Assembly (NCBI GenBank): GCA_947626265.1
Contig: CANQRM010000003.1
Coordinates: 1 to 64,000, forward strand
DNA: 64,000 nucleotides
Direction: 5' to 3'
Source of the DNA: an uncultured Oscillospiraceae bacterium
Lineage (GTDB): Bacteria; Bacillota; Clostridia; Oscillospirales; Oscillospiraceae
Part shown: one piece after another, positions 15,902 through 23,721 of the stretch
Layout: each line of letters starts with the position of its first letter
How positions within the stretch are numbered: the stretch's first letter is position 1
Program-made: the position numbers and the translations under genes
The notes under the pieces: generated by a model
The model's database searches: none
What the model was told of the DNA's origin: nothing
What the model saw: the letters and a program-made list of their open reading frames with translations, nothing else

Positions 15902-15999
15902 ACCAGGGCGGACGAGCCCGACAGGGCCCCTCCCGCTAAAGTTCGCTTCGCTCACCGAGCGCGTGCGGGGCACTGCCGGTTCTCGCCGCCCGTCGGACT
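15902..15999 (+). repeat. Intergenic repeat, family 2
   Basis: About 98 bp, containing a GAGCCCGACAGGGCCC stretch, CGCTAAAGTTCGCTTCG and CACCGAGCGCGTGCGGGGCAC. A copy about 90 % alike lies inverted at 39464-39557 and a more diverged direct copy at 39574-39669. A fragment is at 53452-53479. It sits inside the metal cassette between the repressor and the HMA gene. Confidence 0.75.
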
Positions 16000-16035
16000 G
16001 GCAAAAAATAATCAATTTGAGAGGAGATATACATC

Positions 16036-16257
16036 ATGAAGAAGTCATTCAAACTGGTGGACCTGGACTGCGCCAACTGCGCCCGGAAGATGGAGGACGC
16101 CATCAAGAAGCTGGACGGCGTCAACGACGCCACCGTCAGCTTCCTCACCCAGAAGATGACCGTGGACGCGGACGACGGCCGCTTCGACGACATCATGAAG
16201 CAGGTGGTCAAGTGCTGTAAGCGGGTGGAGCCCGACTGTGAGATCGTGCTGAAGTGA
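16036..16257 (+). CDS. Stand-alone heavy-metal-associated (HMA) domain protein
   Basis: 73 residues with the ferredoxin-like HMA pattern. The metal site LDCANCARKM has Cys12 and Cys15, in place of the more common GMTCxxC. Further cysteines lie in the tail (VVKCCKRVEPDC). GAGGAG precedes the ATG. It ends 13 bases before the P-type ATPase, which lacks its own N-terminal HMA domain, so this protein probably supplies that domain in trans as a metal donor or sensor. Confidence 0.85.
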   Translation: MKKSFKLVDLDCANCARKMEDAIKKLDGVNDATVSFLTQKMTVDADDGRFDDIMKQVVKCCKRVEPDCEIVLK

Positions 16258-16270
16258 GGAGGCGGGGCTC

Positions 16271-18112
16271 ATGACCCGGAAGGAGAAAAAGGCCCTGGCG
16301 CGGATACTGGTCGCCGGGGCGCTGCTCATCGCGGTGAGCGTATGGAAGCCGGAGGGCTATATCGCCCTGGCGGCGTATCTGGTGCCCTACGCCGTGGTGG
16401 GCTGGGACGTGCTGTGGAAGGCGGTGCGGAACATCGCCCACGGACAGGTGTTCGACGAGAACTTCCTCATGGCCCTGGCCACCGTGGGGGCCCTGGCCCT
16501 GGGGGAGTATTCCGAGGCCGTGGGCGTCATGCTGTTCTACCAGGTGGGCGAGCTGTTCCAGACCCACGCCGTGGGCCAGAGCCGCAAGTCCATCGCCGCC
16601 CTGATGGACATCCGCCCGGACACCGCGTGTGTAGAGCGGGACGGGGCGTTCGTGGAGGCTGACCCGGAGGAGGTGGCCGTGGGCGACGTCATCCAGGTGA
16701 AGCCGGGGGAGAAGGTGCCCCTGGACGGCGTGGTGCTCACCGGCGCGTCCACCCTGGACACCGCCGCCCTCACCGGCGAGAGCGTGCCCCGGCGCATCGG
16801 CGAGGGGGATGAGATCGTCTCCGGGTGCGTGAACCTCTCCGGCGTGCTCACCATCCGCGTGACCAAGCCCTTCGGGGAGAGCACCGTGGCGAAGATACTG
16901 GAGCTGGTGGAGAACGCCGCCAGCAAGAAGGCCCAGGCGGAGAACTTCATCACCCGCTTTGCCCGGGTGTACACCCCCGCGGTGGTCATCGGCGCGGTGT
17001 GCCTGGCCCTCATCCCGCCGCTCTTCGTGGGCGGGTGGGCCACTTGGGTCCACCGGGCGCTCATCTTCCTGGTCATCAGCTGTCCCTGCGCGCTGGTCAT
17101 CTCCATCCCCCTGGCCTTCTTCGGGGGCATCGGCGGGGCGTCCCGCCGGGGCATCCTGGTGAAGGGCGGCAACTATCTGGAAAAGCTGGCCCAGGTGAAG
17201 GTGGCGGTGTTCGACAAGACCGGCACCCTCACCAAGGGCGAGTTCGAGGTGGCCGCCGTCCATCCGGCGGCGGGCGTGACGGAGGCGGCGCTCCTGGAGA
17301 CCGCCGCCCTGGCGGAGCAGTACTCCACCCACCCCATCGCCCAGTCCCTCCTGCGGGCCTATGGGAAGGCCCCGGACCCGGCCCGTGCCGCTGATGTGGC
17401 CGAGGTGGCCGGCCAGGGCGTCACCGCCCTGGTGGACGGGGAAAAGGTGGCCGCCGGGAACCGGCGGCTCATGCAGGCCCAGGGGCTGGACACCCCTGAG
17501 GACGGCTGTGCCGGCACGGTGGTGCACGTGGCCCGGGCGGGCAGATATATGGGCCATATCCTCATCGCCGACGGGGTGAAGGAGACCACCCCCGCCGCCA
17601 TCCGGGAGCTGAAAGCGCGGGGCATCCGCACCGTCATGCTCACCGGCGACGCCCAGGCCGTGGGCGACGCGGTGGGCGCGGAGCTTGGCCTGGACGAGGT
17701 CCACGGCGGGCTCCTGCCCGGGGACAAGGTGGACCGGCTGGAGGCCATCCTGGCCCAAAAGGACCCGTCAACAGCCCTGGCCTATGTGGGCGACGGGGTA
17801 AACGACGCGCCGGTCTTAAGCCGGGCGGACGTGGGCGTGGCCATGGGGGCCATGGGCTCCGACGCGGCCCTGGAGGCGGCGGATGTGGTGCTCATGGACG
17901 ACGACCTGGGCAAGCTTGTCCAGGCCATGGACGTGGCCCGCAAGTGCAGCCGCATCGTGAAGGAGAACATCGTCTTCGCCCTGGGGGTGAAGGGGCTGTT
18001 CCTCATCCTGGGCGCCTTCGGCCTGGCCTCCATGTGGGAGGCGGTGTTCGCCGACGTGGGCGTGGCCGTCATCGCTATCATCAACGCGGGAAGGATGCTA
18101 AGGACGAAGTGA
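16271..18112 (+). CDS. cadA: P1B-type Zn/Cd/Pb-exporting ATPase
   Basis: 613 residues. It has the transmembrane metal site CPC at 271-273 (SCPCALVIS), the phosphorylated aspartate Asp315 in DKTGTLTKG, a nucleotide-domain HP in STHPIAQS, and the hinge GDGVNDAP at 507-514. The membrane layout is that of the Zn/Cd/Pb group. No N-terminal HMA domain; a separate HMA gene lies directly upstream. It exports soft divalent cations across the cytoplasmic membrane. Co-transcribed with the CadC-like repressor; a 21-bp perfect terminator follows. The exact metal set is inferred. Confidence 0.92.
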   Translation: MTRKEKKALARILVAGALLIAVSVWKPEGYIALAAYLVPYAVVGWDVLWKAVRNIAHGQVFDENFLMALATVGALALGEYSEAVGVMLFYQVGELFQTHAVGQSRKSIAALMDIRPDTACVERDGAFVEADPEEVAVGDVIQVKPGEKVPLDGVVLTGASTLDTAALTGESVPRRIGEGDEIVSGCVNLSGVLTIRVTKPFGESTVAKILELVENAASKKAQAENFITRFARVYTPAVVIGAVCLALIPPLFVGGWATWVHRALIFLVISCPCALVISIPLAFFGGIGGASRRGILVKGGNYLEKLAQVKVAVFDKTGTLTKGEFEVAAVHPAAGVTEAALLETAALAEQYSTHPIAQSLLRAYGKAPDPARAADVAEVAGQGVTALVDGEKVAAGNRRLMQAQGLDTPEDGCAGTVVHVARAGRYMGHILIADGVKETTPAAIRELKARGIRTVMLTGDAQAVGDAVGAELGLDEVHGGLLPGDKVDRLEAILAQKDPSTALAYVGDGVNDAPVLSRADVGVAMGAMGSDAALEAADVVLMDDDLGKLVQAMDVARKCSRIVKENIVFALGVKGLFLILGAFGLASMWEAVFADVGVAVIAIINAGRMLRTK

Positions 18113-18124
18113 AGGATATATAGT

Positions 18125-18171
18125 GCAAAAACTACCGCCTTCCCGGCATACGGGAAGGCGGTAGTTTTTGC
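18125..18171. terminator. Bidirectional terminator
   Basis: Perfect 21-bp stem (18125-18145 with 18151-18171) around a GCATA loop, with A-run on one side and T-run on the other. It serves cadA on the plus strand and the convergent small gene ending at 18184. Confidence 0.92.
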
Positions 18172-18183
18172 CACGGTCTGCGG

Positions 18184-18381
18184 TCACAATTTACTGTACT
18201 CGCAGGCCTTGCATATCTGTCTTGCGGCCTCAATATCCTTGACCTCGGATAGCTCCGGTATCGAGGACACCTTCACGTCTCTTTTTAACCCGCACAGGGA
18301 TTCATAGCAGAGGTCCGCGCAGATCACCCGTTCATAGACCGGGCAATAGTGATCGGCCTCGTAGTCCAGTTTATAAGCCAT
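18184..18381 (-). CDS. Small cysteine-rich protein of unknown function
   Basis: 65 residues with six cysteines, in YCPVYERVICADLCYESLCG near the N-terminus (13, 21, 25, 30) and CKACEYSKL near the end. Possible metal or Fe-S ligands, but no recognised family. GGAGG precedes the ATG. It lies 18 bases downstream of yihY on the same strand and ends at a bidirectional terminator, so it is probably transcribed with yihY. Confidence 0.6.
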   Translation of the reverse strand: MAYKLDYEADHYCPVYERVICADLCYESLCGLKRDVKVSSIPELSEVKDIEAARQICKACEYSKL

Positions 18382-18399
18382 GGTTTTGTGCCTCCGTTT

Positions 18400-19224
18400 T
18401 TATTCTTCCTTCTCCCTCGGCCACTTTTCGATGATGGTGTTGAGCCAGGCGCCCAGGAAGAGGAGGTACAGCGACGCGTACATCCAGAACAGGGAGATGA
18501 TGACGACGGCGAGGCCGCCGTAGATGCTGTAAAAGCCGAAGCTGGACACCGCCCAGGAGTAGATGCGGGAGAAGATGAGCCAGGCCGCCGCCGAGAAGGC
18601 CGCGCCGGGCAGCTGCTTTGTATACCGCAGTTCCTTCTGGGGCACGTGGGTGAAGAGCAGCGCGTTCAGGGCCGTCACGATGAGGAAGAACACGATCTCC
18701 CGGCCCCGGATGAGGACTGACCATAACCCCGACCACTTGGAGATGAATCCGATGGAGGCCAGTATCTTTTCCCCGGTGAACAGCAGCACCATGTTGCCCA
18801 GGATGATGACCACCAGCGCGGCGGTATAGAGGGCGCCCCGGAGGCGGCGCAAAAGGAAGCTGCCGTGGGTCTTTCCGTCGTAGATGAGCTCCACGGTGCG
18901 CATGATGAGGCTGAACACCTTGCCCGCGGACCAGAGCTCTACCACAAGGCCTATGCCGATGGCCGCGGTGGACCCTGCGTATACCCCGTCCACCAGCCGG
19001 CCGATGAGCTCCCGGAAGGGCTCCGGCGCGTAGCCCAGGAGCGCGTCCATCAGCTGCTCCTCGGTGAAGGGCATATAGGGCAGCAGGCCCAGCAGCACCA
19101 CCAGCAGCGGGCCCAGGGCGAAGAACAGATAATAGGCCCCGCTGGTGGCGTACAGCCACATGCTGGTCCTGCCGTATTCCCCGGCGGCCCAGCGGAGCTT
19201 ATCCATGGCGGGACTGTCCTTCAT
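18400..19224 (-). CDS. YihY/BrkB-family membrane protein
   Basis: 274 residues, six or so hydrophobic segments. The family signatures are visible: GAYYLFFALGPLLVVLLGLLP near residue 30, a central SAGKVFSLIMRTVELIYDG, and the C-terminal YSIYGGLAVVIISLFWMYAS. Once called RNase BN in error; now an integral membrane protein family of unsettled function, possibly transport. AAAGGAAG precedes the ATG. Neighbours (Fur-type regulator, CDF) do not define the role. Confidence 0.88.
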   Translation of the reverse strand: MKDSPAMDKLRWAAGEYGRTSMWLYATSGAYYLFFALGPLLVVLLGLLPYMPFTEEQLMDALLGYAPEPFRELIGRLVDGVYAGSTAAIGIGLVVELWSAGKVFSLIMRTVELIYDGKTHGSFLLRRLRGALYTAALVVIILGNMVLLFTGEKILASIGFISKWSGLWSVLIRGREIVFFLIVTALNALLFTHVPQKELRYTKQLPGAAFSAAAWLIFSRIYSWAVSSFGFYSIYGGLAVVIISLFWMYASLYLLFLGAWLNTIIEKWPREKEE

Positions 19225-19311
19225 GGCGTCTTCCTTTCGTCCTTATCGAAAAAGGCCGCCCGGCGCGGGGCGGCTTATGGGCTTATTATAGTATGCTTTA
19301 CCCGCAGGCGG

Positions 19312-19680
19312 TCATGCCTTTTTCCGGCAGACGGGGCAGAGGTGGTACAGCTTCAGGTCGTAGCCGGTGATGTCCTCCCCCAGTTCCAGGGCGAAGGGGC
19401 GCAGCAGGCCGTCGGGCATGACAAGGTCCTCCACCTTCCCGCACCGTTCGCACACCAGATGGGGGTGGGGCCGCCGCTCCCGGTCGTACCGGGCGGGGGC
19501 GTCGGGCATTTCCAGCTTGCGTATCTGCCCCTCCCGGACCAGCAGGCCCAGGTTCCGGTACACGGTGCCCCGGGCCAGGGAGGGCATCTCCGCCCTGGCC
19601 AGGTCGTATATCTCCTCCGCTGTCCGGTGCTCCGGCGCGGCCATGATGAGATCGAAGATGAGCTGTCGCTGCCGGGTCAT
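19312..19680 (-). CDS. Fur/PerR-family metalloregulator
   Basis: 122 residues: N-terminal winged helix with HRTAEEIYDLARAEMPSLARGTVYRNLGLL, then the dimerisation domain with HPHLVCERCGK (His72, His74, Cys77, Cys80) and the second structural zinc pair Cys115-x-x-Cys118 in LCPVCRK. The four cysteines point to a structural Zn site as in PerR/Zur. A near-consensus promoter with an embedded TTAGGA-N5-TCCTAA palindrome lies upstream, so it probably controls itself. PerR, Fur and Zur cannot be told apart with confidence. Confidence 0.9.
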   Translation of the reverse strand: MTRQRQLIFDLIMAAPEHRTAEEIYDLARAEMPSLARGTVYRNLGLLVREGQIRKLEMPDAPARYDRERRPHPHLVCERCGKVEDLVMPDGLLRPFALELGEDITGYDLKLYHLCPVCRKKA

Positions 19681-19694
19681 GGTCTCACCGCCTT

Positions 19695-19743
19695 TTAGGA
19701 TTCATTCCTAATTTATTATACCCGCCCCGGGCGGCGTTGTCAA
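19695..19743 (-). promoter_or_regulatory. Consensus promoter and Fur-type box of the regulator gene
   Basis: On the minus strand TTGACA (19743-19738), exactly 17 bases, TATAAT (19720-19715): full consensus. Immediately downstream, TTAGGA-N5-TCCTAA (19711-19695) covers the start site, the position of an autoregulatory Fur/PerR operator. Confidence 0.85.
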
Positions 19744-19747
19744 CGGG

Positions 19748-20416
19748 TCATATGGTGGTCAGATACTCGTAGAGCGGCACCAGGGTCTCGTACACGTCCA
19801 GTACCCGGTCTAATAGCTCCTTTCCCGGCGGGTCGGGCTCAAAGTACTCCGTCATGCCCATCTCCACCGAGCGGGCGTTGTACCAGTCATAGAGCAGCGG
19901 CCCCGGGTCACCCTTGGGCTTTTTGTAGACCTCCCCGTAGCGGTGCAGCTCCGGGTGCCTGTTCAGGGCCTTCACGATGGGCGTCAGCCGCTGAGGGGCC
20001 AGGTCGATGCTCTTCCGCCAGCGCTCCAAGAGATCCCCCTTCATGTTCCAGCAGCCCATGCCCGCCTCCCAGCTCTTGGCGTCGATGCCGAACCAGAACT
20101 GGGGCAGGGGGGTGTATATCTCCCCGGACAGCCCAAGAGAGAACCACATATGCTCTTTGAAGGGTCCCCGGCCGAAGAGCCGCCGGGCGTCCCGCCAGAT
20201 GCGGGAGACGTGCAGCGCCGGAGCAAGACCGGGATGGCGCTCGGCCATAGCCGCCTTCACGTCCTCCGCCAGGGCGTGGATGGGGATATCCAGACACCGC
20301 TCGAAGTCCTCCCGGTGGGCGTTGAACCAGGGCCGTTCGTTGTTGAAGCTGAGCCCCCACAGAAAGTCGGGCAGGTCCTTGGGAAAGCCTTCAAAAGGGG
20401 GAATATTCTTGGGCAT
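19748..20416 (-). CDS. DUF2461 family protein
   Basis: 222 residues. It opens with the typical PDFLWGLSFNNERPWFNAHR and continues through SRIWRDARRLFGRGPFKEHMWFSL, both diagnostic of DUF2461 (TIGR02453). Biochemical role unknown. Soluble, no signal peptide. GGGAGAGG precedes the ATG. It is between the CDF transporter and the Fur-type gene; its stop lies within a few bases of the regulator promoter, so the two are separate transcripts. Confidence 0.88.
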   Translation of the reverse strand: MPKNIPPFEGFPKDLPDFLWGLSFNNERPWFNAHREDFERCLDIPIHALAEDVKAAMAERHPGLAPALHVSRIWRDARRLFGRGPFKEHMWFSLGLSGEIYTPLPQFWFGIDAKSWEAGMGCWNMKGDLLERWRKSIDLAPQRLTPIVKALNRHPELHRYGEVYKKPKGDPGPLLYDWYNARSVEMGMTEYFEPDPPGKELLDRVLDVYETLVPLYEYLTTI

Positions 20417-20442
20417 GGGAATTCACCTCTCCCCCATAATAG

Positions 20443-20477
20443 CACACGCGCCGGTGAAAAAACAACCGGCGCGTGTG
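20443..20477 (-). terminator. Hairpin after the CDF transporter gene
   Basis: CACACGCGCCGGT (20443-20455) and ACCGGCGCGTGTG (20465-20477): a perfect 13-bp stem with a 9-base A-rich loop, 11 bases beyond the CDF stop. No clear U-run follows. Confidence 0.65.
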
Positions 20478-20488
20478 GGTGTGTGCGT

Positions 20489-21667
20489 TCAGTTTTTGGG
20501 AGACATGTAGTTGTGGTCGATGTTCAGCTCTACCTCCGCCTCCGGGTACTGCTCCCGGACGATGGCGGCCAGCCGCCGGCGCAGGGCCCCCTCGGGGATG
20601 GGCACCTCCGGCGGGGCAAAGCAGTCGAAGCGGACAAGGGTGCGGCCCTGCTCCTGCGATATCTCCAGGTCATGGACCGTGAGGCGGGTGTCCAGAGAGG
20701 CCATGCGGCCGATGAGGTAGGTCTGAAGCCGGTTTTCCGGGCTGTCGTCCCGGGAGATGGGGTCCAGCTGGAACAGGATATGCAGTCCGTCCTTTTCCAG
20801 AAACTCCGCCGCCAGGGCCGCCAGGGCCCGGTGGAGGGTCATGATGTCGTCCTCCGCCGGGAACTCCACGTGGGCGCTGGCATAGCGCCGCCCGGGGCCG
20901 TAATCGTGCAGCAGCAGGTCGTGGGTGCCCAGCACCCCGGGGCAGGCCAGAATGCGCTCTCGGATGGACTCGATGACCTCCGGCTCGGGCCGCCGGCCCA
21001 GCAGGGGGTCCAAGGTGTCCCGGACGATGCCGCAGCCGCTCCATAGGATGAAGAGGGCCACCCCCACGCCAAGATACCCGTCCAGGTCGAAGCCGGTGAT
21101 GGCGGAAACGCCCATGCCGAAGAGCACCACGCTGGTGGCGATGGCGTCGTTGCGGCTGTCCATGGCCGTGGCGGCCAGGGTAGAGGAGGATATGCGCTTT
21201 CCCGCGTCGGCGTTGAAGGCCATCATCCAGAGTTTTACCACGATGGACCCGGCCAGCACCAGGGCCATGGGCCAGGAGAACGCGGGCGTCTCGGGATGCA
21301 GGATGCGGGTGACGCCGCTCTTTAACAGCTCCAGCCCCGCCAGCAGCACCAGCACCGACACGGTGAGCCCGGCCAGGTACTCGTACCGGCCGTGGCCGTA
21401 GGGGTGCTCCTCATCCGCGGGCCGGGCCGCCAGCCGGAAGCCCAGCAGAGATATGACGTTGGAGGCGGCATCGGAGATGTTGTTCACCGCGTCCGCCACG
21501 ATGGCCACCGACCCGGCGGCGAGACCGGTCAAAAGCTTGAAGAGGAACAGCATGCCGTTGCAGACGATGGCCAATATGCCCGCCAGCCGGCCATAGGCCG
21601 CCCGGACTTCGGGCCGCTCCGTTTTCTCATAGTCCCGTATGCACTTCGACGCCAGAAACCGGAACAT
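20489..21667 (-). CDS. Cation diffusion facilitator (CDF) transporter
   Basis: 392 residues, six membrane spans followed by a long cytoplasmic part. Metal-site segments: ADAVNNISDAASN (58-70, Asp59 and Asp66) in span 2, EHPYGHGRYEYLAG (87-100), and MDSRNDAIATS in span 5. It exports divalent cations such as Zn, Mn, Fe or Co by proton exchange. The C-terminal extension beyond the usual 300 residues may be a second regulatory domain. Own promoter upstream (TTGACA-18-TATCAT). Metal specificity is not decided by the sequence. Confidence 0.9.
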   Translation of the reverse strand: MFRFLASKCIRDYEKTERPEVRAAYGRLAGILAIVCNGMLFLFKLLTGLAAGSVAIVADAVNNISDAASNVISLLGFRLAARPADEEHPYGHGRYEYLAGLTVSVLVLLAGLELLKSGVTRILHPETPAFSWPMALVLAGSIVVKLWMMAFNADAGKRISSSTLAATAMDSRNDAIATSVVLFGMGVSAITGFDLDGYLGVGVALFILWSGCGIVRDTLDPLLGRRPEPEVIESIRERILACPGVLGTHDLLLHDYGPGRRYASAHVEFPAEDDIMTLHRALAALAAEFLEKDGLHILFQLDPISRDDSPENRLQTYLIGRMASLDTRLTVHDLEISQEQGRTLVRFDCFAPPEVPIPEGALRRRLAAIVREQYPEAEVELNIDHNYMSPKN

Positions 21668-21696
21668 CCCGCCGCCCCCTTTCCTGTCTTTTGGTC

Positions 21697-21726
21697 ATGA
21701 TATGCCTGAAAAAGTTTCTTTGTCAA
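21697..21726 (-). promoter_or_regulatory. Promoter of the CDF gene
   Basis: TTGACA (21726-21721), 18 bases, TATCAT (21702-21697) on the minus strand, 30 bases from the ATG. The rest of the 306-base gap up to 21973 holds only a hairpin and a weakly supported mini-ORF. Confidence 0.7.
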
Positions 21727-21764
21727 CGCTAACTGCACCCGGTACCTCCGCCCTGTAGAGACAA

Positions 21765-21790
21765 AGCCGGCCACCCGAGGGTGGCCGGCT
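21765..21790 (-). terminator. Hairpin terminator downstream of the sigma/anti-sigma pair
   Basis: AGCCGGCCACC (21765-21775), CGAG loop, GGTGGCCGGCT (21780-21790), followed on the minus strand by TTGTCTC. It is about 180 bases beyond the anti-sigma stop; nothing between them looks like a gene on this strand. Confidence 0.55.
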
Positions 21791-21817
21791 CTGCAACAAA
21801 GAAGAGAGGAGTGAAAA

Positions 21818-21889
21818 ATGAAAAATGTCGGTGGTGTCATGCCTGCTGTCCGGTCTCGGGGGCGTCGGCTCGCTCCCTTGACCTTGTGA
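21818..21889 (+). CDS. Possible 23-residue small protein
   Basis: ATG 5 bases after AGAGGAGTG, then 23 codons ending with TGA; the product is basic (MKNVGGVMPAVRSRGRRLAP and a short tail). No promoter recognised on this strand. Support is only the ribosome-binding site and an open frame. Confidence 0.2.
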   Translation: MKNVGGVMPAVRSRGRRLAPLTL

Positions 21890-21973
21890 CTGTATGATAC
21901 CGCACTCCTCCCGGGAAGTGGTGAATAAACTTGTAATGAATTGTAAACAAATGATGAATGGTTTTTTAACGGC

Positions 21974-23080
21974 TCAGGCATTGGGCAGCGCCAGCTCATG
22001 GCCCTGGAAGGTGACAGCCGTCACCTCGTCCAGGTCGATGGGGGCGGCGAACTCGATGGACATGACGCACACATCCTCCTCCGGCCAGTGGTTGCTGGTG
22101 CCGCTGATGACCGCCGTGCCGCCGGCATAGGCGACCTCCAGGTCCCAGGGGTCCACGATGGTCTGCTTCTCCCGGGGCTCAAATTCATAGGTGCACACCG
22201 CGCCCATGGGGGACAGCTTCAGGGACGTGATGGTGACGTCCACTTCCTCCGTCTGGATGGTGAGGCCGGTGTGGGCGTCCAGCATGGTGCCCGGCTCCAG
22301 CTCCGCCTGGTCCAGGGGGATGCCCTTGTAATAATAGCAGCTGACCGTGGCCTTGGCGTCAAAGGGCTCCGTCACCAGCTCCACCTCCTGCTGTTCCGGC
22401 GGGGTCACGGTGAACCGGAACGTCCAGGGGCCCTCGGACAGGAGTGCGTGCTCGCCCCGCCCGTCCCGTATCTCGGTCAGCGTCAGCGTCAGCGGATAAG
22501 ACCAGTCCGGCCCCTTATCCAGCAGTTCCAGGGGGACGCTCTTTTCCAGCAGAAAGCTGTATACGCCCTCTGTCCCGCTGTCCAGGGGGGTGCCGCTCCC
22601 GCCGCCGGAAAAGAGGTCCTCCGGCGCGCTGGGGTCAGAGCTTACCAGGGTCCAGTCCGGGAAGAGGGTCCCGCAGTCGGTCCCCTCCGGGGCCTGGACG
22701 TCCAGCTTCATGTAGCAGTACTGCCCGTCGGTCATGGCCGAGTCCAATGTCACGGTCCAGCCGTCGGCGGTGACGGACTGGCCGACGCCCGCGGCGGCCC
22801 GGTCGATGTACTCTATCTGCCCCTCGGTGAGCTCCGCCTGGCCCGCGTCGGCGAACCAGCCCTTGAACCATGCCGCCCCGTCCAGGGCGGCGTAGGCGGT
22901 GACCCCCAGGGCCAGCACCAGCGCGGCGGCCAGGGCCAGGGTGACGATGCGCTTCGTATATTTTGTTGTTCTCATATCCTGCTCCTTTCTCATGGACGCT
23001 TTCACCCGCCCCAGCAGGGCCGGGTCCGGCGCGCCCGGGTCCAGGGCCCGGCGGAGCAGCGCTTCGGTATCAGTTTTCAT
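21974..23080 (-). CDS. Anti-sigma factor-like membrane protein (DUF4179 type)
   Basis: 368 residues. A cytoplasmic N-terminus of about 43 residues is followed by one membrane span (about 44-65, VTLALAAALVLALGVTAYAA) and a large extracytoplasmic domain with a WFADAGQAELTEGQIEYID segment typical of DUF4179 proteins paired with ECF sigma factors. Its ATG overlaps the end of the sigma gene by 11 bases, so the two are translationally coupled. It is expected to hold the sigma factor at the membrane. The signal it senses is unknown. Confidence 0.8.
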   Translation of the reverse strand: MKTDTEALLRRALDPGAPDPALLGRVKASMRKEQDMRTTKYTKRIVTLALAAALVLALGVTAYAALDGAAWFKGWFADAGQAELTEGQIEYIDRAAAGVGQSVTADGWTVTLDSAMTDGQYCYMKLDVQAPEGTDCGTLFPDWTLVSSDPSAPEDLFSGGGSGTPLDSGTEGVYSFLLEKSVPLELLDKGPDWSYPLTLTLTEIRDGRGEHALLSEGPWTFRFTVTPPEQQEVELVTEPFDAKATVSCYYYKGIPLDQAELEPGTMLDAHTGLTIQTEEVDVTITSLKLSPMGAVCTYEFEPREKQTIVDPWDLEVAYAGGTAVISGTSNHWPEEDVCVMSIEFAAPIDLDEVTAVTFQGHELALPNA

Positions 23081-23585
23081 CCTCGGCCAGTCCTTTCTCC
23101 ACCAGCGCCCGGGCCGTATAGAGGCGGCGCTTCACCGTCCCCGCAGGCAGGCCCAGCGTCCGGGCGATATCGTTTACCTTCATCTCCATGCCGTAGTACA
23201 GCGCCAGGGGCAGCCGGTACTTCTCCGGCAGGGCCGCCGCGGCGGCCCGCACCCGCTCCAGCTCCTCCCGGGCCAGGGCCTCCGCCTCCGGCTCGGGCCC
23301 GCCGGCCGCGTCCCGGTCCTCCAGAGGGCCGGTGGGGGCGATGCGGGCCCGGCGGGCGTGCTTTCGCTTTCCGCTCCGCCAGAGGCTCAGGGCGGTGGAG
23401 AACAGGAAGTTCTTCGGGTCCGCCGCCAGCTTTCCCGGCCGCTCCAGGGCCTTTAAAAAGGTGTCCTGGAACAGGTCCTCGGCGTCCTCCCGGTCAAAGG
23501 CCAGGCTCCGGCAGAAGCGGTACAGCATGGGGCCGTAGGCATCCGCCAGAGCGTCCGTATCCACTTTCGCGCGCAAGCCGTCCAC
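23070..23585 (-). CDS. ECF-type RNA polymerase sigma factor
   Basis: 171 residues from the GTG at 23585, which has GGGAGGAGG 6 bases upstream; a longer frame from TTG 23636 has no ribosome-binding site. Region 2: YGPMLYRFCRSLAFDREDAED with LFQDTFLKALERP; region 4: LPEKYRLPLALYYGMEMKVN and DIARTLGLPAGTVKRRLYTARALVEKGL. It directs transcription of an unknown regulon under control of the overlapping anti-sigma gene. Confidence 0.88.
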   Translation of the reverse strand: MDGLRAKVDTDALADAYGPMLYRFCRSLAFDREDAEDLFQDTFLKALERPGKLAADPKNFLFSTALSLWRSGKRKHARRARIAPTGPLEDRDAAGGPEPEAEALAREELERVRAAAAALPEKYRLPLALYYGMEMKVNDIARTLGLPAGTVKRRLYTARALVEKGLAEDEN

Positions 23586-23648
23586 GGACGCCCTCCTCCC
23601 GGTGTGTATGCCTGTATATCGCCGCGGGAGCGGCAAAGGTTCGCTCGG

Positions 23649-23677
23649 TTGACGAAAATTTTTTCATATGCTATAAT
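23649..23677 (+). promoter_or_regulatory. Promoter of the CNNM/CorC-type pair
   Basis: TTGACG (23649-23654), 17 bases, TATAAT (23672-23677); the ATG at 23722 follows 44 bases later. Confidence 0.8.
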
Positions 23678-23721
23678 AACCAACTGATTTAACTTTGGAA
23701 AGCATGAGGTGGTTTTTCCCG

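Noticed and set aside
23586-23636. Upstream TTG start of the ECF sigma gene
   Set aside because: The TTG has no ribosome-binding site, whereas GTG 23585 is preceded by GGGAGGAGG, and the added 17 residues are not typical of the family.
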